A DNA stretch of 64,000 bases from Mitsuokella sp047974105 (lineage in GTDB: Bacteria; Bacillota; Negativicutes; Selenomonadales; Selenomonadaceae). The notes under the pieces were generated by a model, which worked only from the letters and a program-made list of their open reading frames with translations, was not told the origin of the DNA and made no database searches. Positions 26,916-34,559 of this stretch are shown in pieces. The stretch covers positions 3,074 through 67,073 of the forward strand of contig NZ_JBHYRS010000011.1 of NCBI RefSeq assembly GCF_047974105.1, in the 5' to 3' direction. A program made the position numbers and the translations under genes. Within the stretch, counting starts at the first letter, position 1. Each line of letters opens with the position of its first letter.

Positions 26916-27110
26916 TGCGGCGGCAGAGCCCCAATAAGAGGAGCGTTCGAATTTCTGCGTGAAGAACCTATTTTTGTCTTCCTCTATTCCCCGCGAAAAG
27001 AGTTACCGTTCAAGCACCAGCGCGTTTTACTCTTTTCGCGGGATAAATTAGGAGACAAAAATAGGTTTAGCAGAAATTTGCCGCGGAACGTTGGGGCCCT
27101 GCCGCCGCAC
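26916..27110 (-). repeat. Structured repeat copy 2 (long imperfect hairpin, inverted)
   Basis: Outer arms GTGCGGCGGCAGAGCCCCAA and its complement at 27091-27110 match at 19 of 20 positions. Inner stem blocks are CCTATTTTTGTC with GACAAAAATAGG, and a perfect 14-bp CCCGCGAAAAGAGT with ACTCTTTTCGCGGG. The loop at 27004-27028, read on the minus strand, contains CGCGCT, GGT, GCTTGAACG, the same loop motif as copy 1. Stem sequences differ from copy 1 but remain paired. Confidence 0.85.
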
Positions 27111-27178
27111 CGCCCTCATTGCCGCAGCGTTGTCTCCCCTCGTCCCTGCTCACTTTATACAATATAGACAAAATAGAT

Positions 27179-27216
27179 AAAAAAGCTGCTCTCCCAGCAA
27201 AGGAAAGCAGCTTTTG
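27179..27216 (-). terminator. Terminator of the amino acid permease gene
   Basis: AAAAGCTGCT and AGCAGCTTTT arms; on the minus strand TTTTTTATC follows, just after the permease stop codon. Confidence 0.9.
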
Positions 27217-27224
27217 GATTTTAT

Positions 27225-28604
27225 TCAATGAAGTGCGCGTGCGGCGCTTGTGGCGCGACGGCGCTGGCGCAGGCGGTACCATGCCATCGGGACGATGAGC
27301 ATCGGGATGCCGGCGTAGAGGGCTTCACGCAGTTCCGGCTCGAAGACCATGACGACGAGGCAGAAGACCTGAGCCCAGATGCCAAACAGTGTGACATATG
27401 GGAAGAACGGCGTCTTGTAACGCAGTTTTTTGTCCGTGCCGAGAGCAATCATGCGCTTGCGGCTGCGGTACTGGCTCCAGCAGATGGAAATCCACGCGAT
27501 GGCGCCCGTAAAGCCCGAGACAGCCAAAAGATACGTATAAAGCGCCGAATCCGGGTCAAACGAATAAAGCAGGATGACGGCCCAGCAGGCACAGATCGAA
27601 ACGAGAATGGAGCGCGACGGCATGCCGTTCTTGTTGATGTAGCCGAGCGTGCGCGGTGCCATATCCATGCGGGCAAGGGCGTGCAGCGCACGGGCTGCGC
27701 CGTAAAGGCCGGAGTTCGAACACGAAATGGCGGCCGTCAGGATGACAAATGCAAAGAACGCGCCGAAGCCCGAGAAGCCATACTGTGTGACTGCTGCGGC
27801 AAAGACACTTTCGTCGAGGCCGGCTTTATCCCACGGCAGGATGGAAATCAAGAGCGAAATCGGGATGATGTAGAGCGCGATGATGCGCCACGTCACATTG
27901 CGCACAGCAATTGGGATGCTCTTTTCCGGATTCTCGCATTCACCGGCGGCAAGGCCGATAATTTCAGTGCCCTGGAAGTTGACCAGGATGATGACCATCG
28001 TCAGTACGATGGACCAGTAGCCGTTCGGTGCGAAACCGCCGCTGCCAAGAAGGACCTTTGTGCCGATATAGCCCTGGTCGCCGATGAGGCCGAGGCAGAT
28101 GAGCGCGGCCACGATACTAAAGGCTGCGAGTGCGATGATCTTAATCAGAGACAACCAGAATTCGCTCTCGCCGAACTTATCGACATGAAACAGATTGAGA
28201 ATCGTCACCAGCAGTCCAAAGAAAACAGCCCACCAGAGCTGACTGACTGCCGGTATAAAATTATTCATGATGATGCCAGCGGCAATCATCTCGGATGGAA
28301 CGTATGCAACCCAGGTCGTCCAGTAGGCCCAGCCCACGCCGCAGGCCCAGGTCGGTGAGATATGCTCACGCGCATACGTGACAAAAGAACCTGAAACAGG
28401 TTTTTCCACCGCCAGCTCCGCAAGGCAGAGCATGACGCAAAGCACGATGACCCCGCCCAAAAGATAGGCGAGTATCGCGGCCGGGCCCGCTTTTTCGAGA
28501 ACATACCCGGTGCCGAGGAAATAACCACTGCCGATGACCCCGCCCAGCGAAATCAGCTGCAGATGGCGATTCTTTAACCCTCTGTTCATTTTCGATTCGT
28601 TCAT
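27225..28604 (-). CDS. Amino acid permease (APC superfamily, AAT family)
   Basis: Proton-coupled amino acid uptake across the cytoplasmic membrane. The 459 residues form 12 hydrophobic segments. The family start RHLQLISLGGVIGSGYFLGTG, the GSFVTYAREHISP stretch and FQGTEIIGLAAGECENPEKSIP in the middle are typical of AAT permeases (lysine, GABA, arginine, aromatic or branched-chain types). Substrate is not determined. Monocistronic; AAGG lies close to the ATG, so an internal ATG five codons on is possible. Confidence 0.92.
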   Translation of the reverse strand: MNESKMNRGLKNRHLQLISLGGVIGSGYFLGTGYVLEKAGPAAILAYLLGGVIVLCVMLCLAELAVEKPVSGSFVTYAREHISPTWACGVGWAYWTTWVAYVPSEMIAAGIIMNNFIPAVSQLWWAVFFGLLVTILNLFHVDKFGESEFWLSLIKIIALAAFSIVAALICLGLIGDQGYIGTKVLLGSGGFAPNGYWSIVLTMVIILVNFQGTEIIGLAAGECENPEKSIPIAVRNVTWRIIALYIIPISLLISILPWDKAGLDESVFAAAVTQYGFSGFGAFFAFVILTAAISCSNSGLYGAARALHALARMDMAPRTLGYINKNGMPSRSILVSICACWAVILLYSFDPDSALYTYLLAVSGFTGAIAWISICWSQYRSRKRMIALGTDKKLRYKTPFFPYVTLFGIWAQVFCLVVMVFEPELREALYAGIPMLIVPMAWYRLRQRRRATSAARALH

Positions 28605-28748
28605 TACCTTAATAACACAACCTTCCCAGCGCCGCTTCGATCTGTGATTTGTATAGCATTGCCATCCGCGACACTTCCATTATTTCTACTAAAGGATACT
28701 ACAAAACGAGCGTAATTACCATACCTTCGTCAATAAAATTTTCTGATG

Positions 28749-28778
28749 AGGACAAGAGCCGCAAAAATACGGTATAAT
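28749..28778 (+). promoter_or_regulatory. Possible promoter of the YigZ-family gene
   Basis: TATAAT at 28773-28778 with a weak AGGACA 18 bases ahead, 31 bases before the start codon. The 28605-28808 space between the divergent genes shows nothing else. Confidence 0.5.
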
Positions 28779-28808
28779 ATTAAGAAGGAAATTTTCAGGG
28801 AGGCAGCT

Positions 28809-29447
28809 ATGAACCTTTATCGAACCATTCGCGAAAAAGACGCTTCCGTCGAAACGCTCTATGAAATACAGAAATCAAAATTCATCACCCATATCCGCCA
28901 TGTTGAAAATGAAGAAGAAGCCCGCGCCTTCATCCAGTCGATGAAGAAAAAATACTTCGATGCCCGCCACAACTGTTCAGCCTACGTGCTCGGCGAACGC
29001 GCGGACAAGCAGAAATCCAATGATGACGGCGAACCCGGCGGCACGGCCGGCAATCCAATCCTCGAGGCCATCAAAAAAAACGATTTGACCGATGTCGTCA
29101 TCGTCGTCACACGCTACTTCGGCGGCATCAAGCTCGGAGCCGGCGGTCTCATCCGCGCTTACGGCCACGCGGCTGTGCTTGGCATCGAAGCAGCCGCCTG
29201 CATCGAAATGACACCATTTACGGAGCTTTCCGTGACCATTGGCTATGACCTGCTCGCTGCCATTGAGCACTGGCTGCGCCAGGAAGAGATCCGCACGGAG
29301 CCGGCCGATTACGCCGAAAACGTCACCCTGCACCTGCTGCTGCCGCCCGCAGACGTAGAAAAGCGCCTGACCGAGCTGCGCGACCTCACGAGTGCCAATT
29401 TTTCCTTTGCCAAGGGGGAAACGCGCCGCTTAGCCCTGCCCTGCTGA
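28809..29447 (+). CDS. YigZ/IMPACT family protein
   Basis: A 212-residue cytoplasmic protein of the UPF0029/IMPACT family. It shows the family motifs FDARHNCSAYVLGE, DDGEPGGTAGNPIL, and VTRYFGGIKLGAGGLIRAYGHA, followed by a ferredoxin-like C-terminal domain. Members have been linked to translation control and ribosome association, but no firm reaction is known. The ATG at 28809 is preceded by AGGGAGGCA; the frame extends 21 codons upstream without conservation. Confidence 0.93.
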   Translation: MNLYRTIREKDASVETLYEIQKSKFITHIRHVENEEEARAFIQSMKKKYFDARHNCSAYVLGERADKQKSNDDGEPGGTAGNPILEAIKKNDLTDVVIVVTRYFGGIKLGAGGLIRAYGHAAVLGIEAAACIEMTPFTELSVTIGYDLLAAIEHWLRQEEIRTEPADYAENVTLHLLLPPADVEKRLTELRDLTSANFSFAKGETRRLALPC

Positions 29448-29476
29448 CCTTTCGCACAGCTCTGCCTCATCCTGCA

Positions 29477-29506
29477 TTGACAAGCGGCAAAGCTGTACTT
29501 TATAAT
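29477..29506 (+). promoter_or_regulatory. Promoter of the sulfur amino acid gene pair
   Basis: Consensus TTGACA (29477-29482) and TATAAT (29501-29506) with an 18-base spacer, about 70 bases before the first start codon. Confidence 0.85.
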
Positions 29507-29577
29507 ACTCTCATATATACATACTGGAACGATATGTCTTTCTTATTTTATACTGCTGATGTTGAGGAGGAATTCCC

Positions 29578-30717
29578 ATGAACGATTACACCCTTGAGGT
29601 ACACGGCTGTCACCAATACGATGCAACCGGTGCCATCAGTGAGCCGATTTACCTCTCTGCCACGTACCGTCATCCAGGCTATAAGCAGAGCACAGGCTTC
29701 GACTACGGCCGCGTAGCCAATCCGACGCGCAAAGAACTCGAAGACGTTCTCGCCAAACTCGAACGCGGCAAGCGCGCCTGGGCACTTTCCTCCGGCATGG
29801 CTGCCATCAACATGGCCCTGCACCTCTTAACCCCCGGCGACCACATCCTGCTTTCTGAGGACCTTTACGGCGGCACGGTGCGCCTTGTCAACGACATTTA
29901 CAAGAAATACGGTGTAAAGCATGATTATGTCAATACGGCAGACCTTGAAAAAACGGCTGCCAGCATCCGTCCGGAAACCAGAATGATTTTCATCGAGACC
30001 CCGTCAAATCCCATGATGCGCGTCAGCGATATCCGCGCCCTCGCCAGGCTCGCCCATGAAAACGGCGCCCTGCTCGTCGTCGACAATACCTTCCTTTCGC
30101 CGCATTTCCAGAAACCGCTGACGCTCGGCGCCGATATCGTCGTGCACAGCGCCACAAAGTATCTCTGCGGCCACAACGACATCATCGCGGGCGTCATCGC
30201 CATCGCTGATGACGAGTCCGACTACGGTAAAAATCTTGACCTTTATATCAAATCCGAAGGGCCGAACCTCACGCCGATTGATTCGTGGCTGCTGCTGCGC
30301 AGCATCAAGACCCTCGGCCTGCGCGTCGAGCGTCAGCAGCAGAACGCAGCTGCCATTGCCAAATGGCTCAAAACACAGCCGAATGTCACCGATGTCTACT
30401 ACGTCGGCCTGCCCGAGCATCCAGGCCACGAACTCCACAAAAGTCAGGCCACGGGCTTTGGCAGCATGATTTCCTTCAAAGTCAAGACGCCGGCACTTGC
30501 CACCGCCCTCCTCGGCCGCCTGAAACTCATCGCTTTTGCCGAAAGTCTCGGTGGGGTTGAAAGCCTCCTGACCTTCCCGCTCGCCCAGACTCATGCCGAA
30601 ATGCCAAAAGAGCTTTTGGCACGCACAGGCCTTGACGACCGCCTGCTGCGCTTCTCTGTCGGCATCGAAGATGTAAATGACTTAATTGCCGACCTCGATC
30701 AGGCCCTCAATGCCTGA
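29578..30717 (+). CDS. Cys/Met metabolism PLP enzyme (cystathionine gamma-synthase/lyase family)
   Basis: PLP-dependent transsulfuration-type enzyme of 379 residues. It has YGRVANPTRKELE, the SSGMAAINMAL cofactor loop, IFIETPSNPMM, VVDNTFLSPHFQKPL and the Schiff-base lysine in SATKYLCGHND. The family covers cystathionine gamma-synthase, beta- and gamma-lyases and O-acetylhomoserine sulfhydrylase, and these motifs do not settle which. GAGGAGGAA precedes the ATG. With the PatB-like C-S lyase 34 bases downstream it probably forms a unit for interconverting cysteine, homocysteine and cystathionine. Confidence 0.9.
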   Translation: MNDYTLEVHGCHQYDATGAISEPIYLSATYRHPGYKQSTGFDYGRVANPTRKELEDVLAKLERGKRAWALSSGMAAINMALHLLTPGDHILLSEDLYGGTVRLVNDIYKKYGVKHDYVNTADLEKTAASIRPETRMIFIETPSNPMMRVSDIRALARLAHENGALLVVDNTFLSPHFQKPLTLGADIVVHSATKYLCGHNDIIAGVIAIADDESDYGKNLDLYIKSEGPNLTPIDSWLLLRSIKTLGLRVERQQQNAAAIAKWLKTQPNVTDVYYVGLPEHPGHELHKSQATGFGSMISFKVKTPALATALLGRLKLIAFAESLGGVESLLTFPLAQTHAEMPKELLARTGLDDRLLRFSVGIEDVNDLIADLDQALNA

Positions 30718-30751
30718 TGCTGCTGAATCTATAAGAAAGTGAGGGATTTTT

Positions 30752-31927
30752 ATGTCCGTCAATTTTGATGAAATCATCGACCGCCGCGGCACCTCGTGCC
30801 TCAAATATGACTTTGCCGTCGAACGCGGCTACCCGCAGGGCATCCTGCCCTTCTGGGTTGCCGATATGGACTTCCGCACGCCGCAGCCCGTCATCGACGA
30901 ACTCACGCGCCGCGTCCAGCACGGCATTTTCGGCTACACGGACCCGAAGGAAAGCTACAAAGAAGTCATCGTCAACTGGATGACGGAACATCACAGCTGG
31001 ACGCCGTCCACAAAGGCCCTGACCATCACGCCGGGCGTCGTCTTCGCCCTCGCGGTGGCCATCCGCTGCTTTACAAAACCGGGCGAAGCCGTGCTGCTGC
31101 AGCAGCCTGTTTACTACCCATTCACGGAAATGATCCGCCAGAACGGCCGCGAGCTCGTCAACAGTCCGCTCATCCTCCAAAATGGCCATTACGAAATTGA
31201 CTTTGCCGACTTTGAGAAAAAAATTGTCGAGCACGGTGTCAAGCTCTTCCTGCTCTGCAGTCCGCACAATCCGGCTGGCCGCGTCTGGACGCGCGAAGAA
31301 CTCCTGCGCATCGCTTCCATCTGCCTCAAACACAATGTCCTGATTGTCGCCGACGAAATCCATCACGAATTCGTGCGTCCGGGCTTCCAGCATACAGTGC
31401 TCGCGTCCCTCGCGCCGGAAATCGCCGACCGCACGATCACCTGCACGTCTCCATCGAAAACCTTCAACCTCGCCGGCCTGCAGATTTCCAATATCTTCAT
31501 TGAAAATGCCGAGCTGCGCAAGAAATTCCGTGCTGAAATCTCGGCAGCCGGCTACAGCCAGCCCAACGCCCTTGGTCTCTTTGCTGCACAGGCCGCCTAT
31601 GAGCACGGTGCAGAATGGCTAAAAGAACTCCTCGCCTATATCGAGGGCAATTACCAGAAAACGAAGGCATTTCTTGCCGAAAAGATGCCCAAAGTCAAAC
31701 TCATCGAACCAGAAGGCACGTATCTTCTCTGGCTTGACTTTTCCGCCTACGGCCTGACAGATGAGGAACTCGACGATGTCATCGTCAACGATGCCAACCT
31801 CCGGCTCGACTCCGGCCATATCTTCGGCAAAGCAGGACGTGGCTTCCAGCGTCTCAACATCGCCTGCCCGTGGAGCACGCTCGAAAACGGCCTGCAGCAC
31901 CTCGCCAAGGCCTTTGCCGATAAATAA
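30752..31927 (+). CDS. patB: MalY/PatB family aminotransferase (C-S beta-lyase)
   Basis: A 391-residue class I/II fold PLP enzyme. The start NFDEIIDRRGTSCLKYD and LPFWVADMDFRTP are distinctive of the MalY/PatB subfamily, which splits cystathionine or cysteine to thiol, pyruvate and ammonia. Further marks: QQPVYYPF, CSPHNPAGRVW, VADEIHHEF and the PLP lysine in SPSKTFNLAGLQ. AAGTGAGGG precedes the ATG. Second gene after the transsulfuration enzyme. The symbol follows subfamily resemblance. Confidence 0.88.
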   Translation: MSVNFDEIIDRRGTSCLKYDFAVERGYPQGILPFWVADMDFRTPQPVIDELTRRVQHGIFGYTDPKESYKEVIVNWMTEHHSWTPSTKALTITPGVVFALAVAIRCFTKPGEAVLLQQPVYYPFTEMIRQNGRELVNSPLILQNGHYEIDFADFEKKIVEHGVKLFLLCSPHNPAGRVWTREELLRIASICLKHNVLIVADEIHHEFVRPGFQHTVLASLAPEIADRTITCTSPSKTFNLAGLQISNIFIENAELRKKFRAEISAAGYSQPNALGLFAAQAAYEHGAEWLKELLAYIEGNYQKTKAFLAEKMPKVKLIEPEGTYLLWLDFSAYGLTDEELDDVIVNDANLRLDSGHIFGKAGRGFQRLNIACPWSTLENGLQHLAKAFADK

Positions 31928-31967
31928 TCAATGTATTTCAGATGTATTAAGGAAGGAAATGACGTTT

Positions 31968-32471
31968 ATGCTCTGTATCGGCCTGCAGCCCAATATCGAC
32001 AAAAACTGCACGGTTCTGATTCTCGGTTCGATGCCAGGCATCAAATCGCTTGAAGAACAGCAGTACTACGCCTATCCGCAGAACCGCTTTTGGCCGATGA
32101 TGGCCCATCTCCTTCAGGAAGAGCTCCCTTCTGTTTACGAAGAAAAACTCGCCATGCTGCTGCGCCATCACATTGCCCTCTGGGACTCTATCGGCAGCTG
32201 CGAGCGCGAAGGCAGCCTTGATTCGGCCATCCATGACGAAAAGGGCAATGACTTTTCCGCCCTGCTTCGGGAGTATCCCAAAATCAGGACCATCTGCTTC
32301 AATGGCGGCAAATCCGCCCAGACGTTCAAGCGCTATAATAAAGAGCTCTTAAAACGCGAGGACCTCACCTTTCACGCCATGCCGTCGACGAGTCCCGCCA
32401 ACGCGCGCTGGCGCCTCCCCATGCTTGAAGAAACATGGGGAAAGGTTTTGACAGAAGCACTTGTCCTCTGA
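31968..32471 (+). CDS. DNA-deoxyinosine glycosylase (uracil-DNA glycosylase superfamily)
   Basis: Predicted to remove hypoxanthine from deaminated DNA as the first step of base excision repair. The 167-residue protein carries LILGSMPGIKSLEEQQYYAYPQNRFWP, the GSMPG plus QNRFWP pattern of the family, LWDSIGSCEREGSLDSAI, FNGGKSA and the MPSTSPANAR loop. The ATG at 31968 lies at good distance from AAGGAAGG; an ATG three codons earlier is too close to it. The coding end overlaps a promoter for the next small gene. Confidence 0.87.
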   Translation: MLCIGLQPNIDKNCTVLILGSMPGIKSLEEQQYYAYPQNRFWPMMAHLLQEELPSVYEEKLAMLLRHHIALWDSIGSCEREGSLDSAIHDEKGNDFSALLREYPKIRTICFNGGKSAQTFKRYNKELLKREDLTFHAMPSTSPANARWRLPMLEETWGKVLTEALVL

Positions 32472-32477
32472 TATACT
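32448..32477 (+). promoter_or_regulatory. Promoter of the 27-residue membrane peptide gene
   Basis: TTGACA (32448-32453), 18-base spacer, TATACT (32472-32477). It overlaps the last codons of the glycosylase gene and fires toward the small ORF at 32534. Confidence 0.75.
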
Positions 32478-32533
32478 GAAATCAGAAAAACAAATTCGTA
32501 TTCACCCCGTGCCATAATCGACAGGAGGTACTT

Positions 32534-32617
32534 ATGCCATCTTCTATCTGGCTGATCTTAGCCATCATCGTCACTGCGTTTTTCTTCTACCTTGAGACGC
32601 GCGACGTCGAAGATTGA
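32534..32617 (+). CDS. Small single-pass membrane peptide (27 aa)
   Basis: I do not recognise this peptide. It begins MPSSIWLILAIIVTAFFFY, one uninterrupted membrane helix, and ends in an acidic LETRDVED tail. Evidence that it is a gene: ACAGGAGGTACTT is a strong ribosome site ahead of the ATG, a near-consensus promoter lies 57 bases upstream, and a terminator starts about ten bases after the stop. It is therefore a complete monocistronic unit of about 200 bases. Size and topology resemble small regulatory subunits of membrane complexes, but no partner can be named. Confidence 0.72.
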   Translation: MPSSIWLILAIIVTAFFFYLETRDVED

Positions 32618-32626
32618 CATGACGTG

Positions 32627-32668
32627 AAAAGCCGCTGTGCTCAAAATGAGCCAGCGGCTTTCTTTTTA
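32627..32668 (+). terminator. Terminator of the small membrane peptide gene
   Basis: AAAGCCGCTG and CAGCGGCTTT pair around a loop that itself contains GCTC/GAGC; TCTTTTTAT follows. Confidence 0.9.
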
Positions 32669-32787
32669 TATGAATTTAATTGCTTTCTGCCCTCAAATTT
32701 AAGACATTTGGGATAAAATACCTTTTGATAAGTATTCTCATATTTTTGATGATGCGAGGCACTAACTAGAAAGAGATGATTTTTTTC

Positions 32788-34473
32788 ATGAATACGCGTA
32801 AAACTTGGCAAACGATATCCTTAGCACTACTGGCCGTCAGCAGCTATACACTTTTGATGCCATTTCCTGCCGCACAGGCAGCTGCTGTTTCTAAAGAAAC
32901 AGCAGCGCCTCACGATATGACAAGAGGATTGGGCAATTTTCTCGACCGCGGTATGATAGAAAATGGAGTCGAAGCGTACGAAGCGAAGGATTATGAACGA
33001 GCGCTCTCCTTTTTCCGCGAAGCTGCCAGCAAAAATCATATGAAAGCCTACCGCTATCTTGGCCTCTGCTATGAACACGGCTATGGTGTAAAAAAAGACA
33101 TCAAACAGGCCTTTGCCTATTATCAAAAAGCAGCCGAACTCGGCGATGTGACGGGCACGGCCCTGCTCGGCCATATGTATGAAGATGGCCTTGGCACAAA
33201 AGTCGACTATGACAAGGCCATGGAACTCTACCAAAAAGCATCTGTGCGCAGCGATCATGTTGGCGGCCTTGGCAAAGTCGGCATCGGCCATCTCTACGAA
33301 TATGGGCACGGCGTCGAGCAGAATGCCGCCGAAGCCCGCGTCTGGTATGAAAAAGCTCTGGCAAGCGGCGACACAGATGCCCAAACGGACATCGACCGCC
33401 TCGATGCCGCCCTGGCCGCGCCGGAAAAAGCTCCCACCGAGCCGCGTATCCTTACGAAACGCCTTAATGCCGGCACGAGTGCCGATATCGTCAACGGCGT
33501 GACATCTATTGATACGTCAAAAATCTGGCAGCCCGTACAAGCTATTGATTTCTCTGCCAAACACGATGTCATGATACGAAACAGCGATGGCTCGCTCGTT
33601 CCCATGGATGAACCGTACTTCGAATCGGAGCAAATTGCCCCGAATACTTGGAAAATCCGCTCAGACGGCGATTACTGCTACCTGCTGGCCGGTGATGAGA
33701 TCGGCGTGATGATTGACAGCGGCTACGGCGCCGGCAATCTGCGCACTTATGCAGAATCCCTTTGCGGCAAACCGGTCAAATACGTCATCAACACGCATTA
33801 TCATTTTGACCACACCGCCAATGATGCCTACTTCGATGCCGCTTTTATGACACCAGTCAGCGTAAATTACGCTACGATTCCCTACAACAGTTTTGCCGGC
33901 CTTTCCTTCCCGCGCGATTATCCGGTCGTCACCGTGCAGGATGGCTATAAGCTGAACCTTGGCAATCGCGAGCTCACCATCATCGAATTCCCTCATGCTA
34001 ACCATACCCTCGGCGGACTGGCTGTCCTCGACCCGACAAGACGCATTCTCTTCACGGGCGATGAATTTCTGCTTCCAAACCGTGCCGACCTCATCATCTC
34101 ACGTGAGGACTTCGCCGATAACATGAAGCGCGTTGAAAAAGTCCACAGTGATTTCGATGTCATGTACTCCGGCACCGGCCTCAAAGACGGCAGTATCTTC
34201 GACACCTACTATCAGGCCGCACTTTATGGCATTTCTAAGGATTTCCAGCCGGACAGCACGGTCGCACCGACTATGAAGCAGCAAAAGCCTGCTGCTTCCG
34301 ATACGGATACTGGCAGCAGTGCGACCATTTATGAGCGCGGCCGCGTACGTCCCGGCGACGCCACGGAAAATGCCCCCGAAAAAATCCCGCAGGGCACGCG
34401 TCAGACCTTTACCTATAACGGCTTCCCTGTCAGCTATGTCGAGCAGGATAAACAGAACAGCACCAACCAATAA
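32788..34473 (+). CDS. Exported fusion: Sel1 repeats plus metallo-beta-lactamase fold hydrolase
   Basis: A 561-residue secreted protein. Residues 1-31 form a signal peptide ending AQA. Residues about 62-200 hold three to four Sel1-like repeats (AYRYLGLCYEHGYGVKKDIKQA and relatives), a helical protein-binding module. From about 290 follows a metallo-beta-lactamase domain with HYHFDH at 337-342, a further ligand His406 and Asp425 in FTGDEF. The C-terminal 90 residues are low-complexity. The reaction is unknown; the fold serves lactam, thioester and phosphodiester hydrolysis. An ATG four codons earlier (32776) is an alternative start. Monocistronic. Confidence 0.87.
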   Translation: MNTRKTWQTISLALLAVSSYTLLMPFPAAQAAAVSKETAAPHDMTRGLGNFLDRGMIENGVEAYEAKDYERALSFFREAASKNHMKAYRYLGLCYEHGYGVKKDIKQAFAYYQKAAELGDVTGTALLGHMYEDGLGTKVDYDKAMELYQKASVRSDHVGGLGKVGIGHLYEYGHGVEQNAAEARVWYEKALASGDTDAQTDIDRLDAALAAPEKAPTEPRILTKRLNAGTSADIVNGVTSIDTSKIWQPVQAIDFSAKHDVMIRNSDGSLVPMDEPYFESEQIAPNTWKIRSDGDYCYLLAGDEIGVMIDSGYGAGNLRTYAESLCGKPVKYVINTHYHFDHTANDAYFDAAFMTPVSVNYATIPYNSFAGLSFPRDYPVVTVQDGYKLNLGNRELTIIEFPHANHTLGGLAVLDPTRRILFTGDEFLLPNRADLIISREDFADNMKRVEKVHSDFDVMYSGTGLKDGSIFDTYYQAALYGISKDFQPDSTVAPTMKQQKPAASDTDTGSSATIYERGRVRPGDATENAPEKIPQGTRQTFTYNGFPVSYVEQDKQNSTNQ

Positions 34474-34489
34474 CCTATCCTATAACATA

Positions 34490-34522
34490 AACGGCAGTGC
34501 CTCTTATTGAAGCACTGCCGTT
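34490..34522. terminator. Hairpin between the MBL fusion gene and feoB
   Basis: AACGGCAGTGC and GCACTGCCGTT are perfect 11-bp arms. T-runs are short on both sides, but position between convergent genes fits a shared terminator. Confidence 0.7.
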
Positions 34523-34559
34523 TGTCAATTGCACGGTAAGGTCGAAAAGCTGTATAACA

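Larger units (their letters stand above)
26667..27145. repeat. Composite structured element: two long hairpins in inverted orientation
   Basis: This 480-base stretch has no credible gene. It holds two imperfect inverted repeats of about 190 bases each (listed separately) plus a shorter one between them. Its outer ends are also inverted copies: GACGAGG followed by AGGGGAGACAACG on the left (26667-26693), and the reverse complement of GACGAGGGGAGACAACG on the right (27129-27145). The bottom-strand copy of hairpin 2 aligns with the top-strand copy of hairpin 1, so the region reads as two copies of one element, head to head. Function unknown; no transposase is nearby. Confidence 0.8.

Noticed and set aside
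26667..27145. Retron (msr-msd) or CRISPR array as explanation for the hairpins
   Set aside because: No reverse transcriptase gene adjoins, and there are no regularly spaced direct repeats. A retron reading cannot be supported.
26724..27167. 147-codon plus-strand frame through the double hairpin, with others in the same region
   Set aside because: It runs through both arms of two inverted repeats, is rich in Phe, Lys and Arg from A/T runs, and has no ribosome site. The DNA structure explains the sequence better than coding does.
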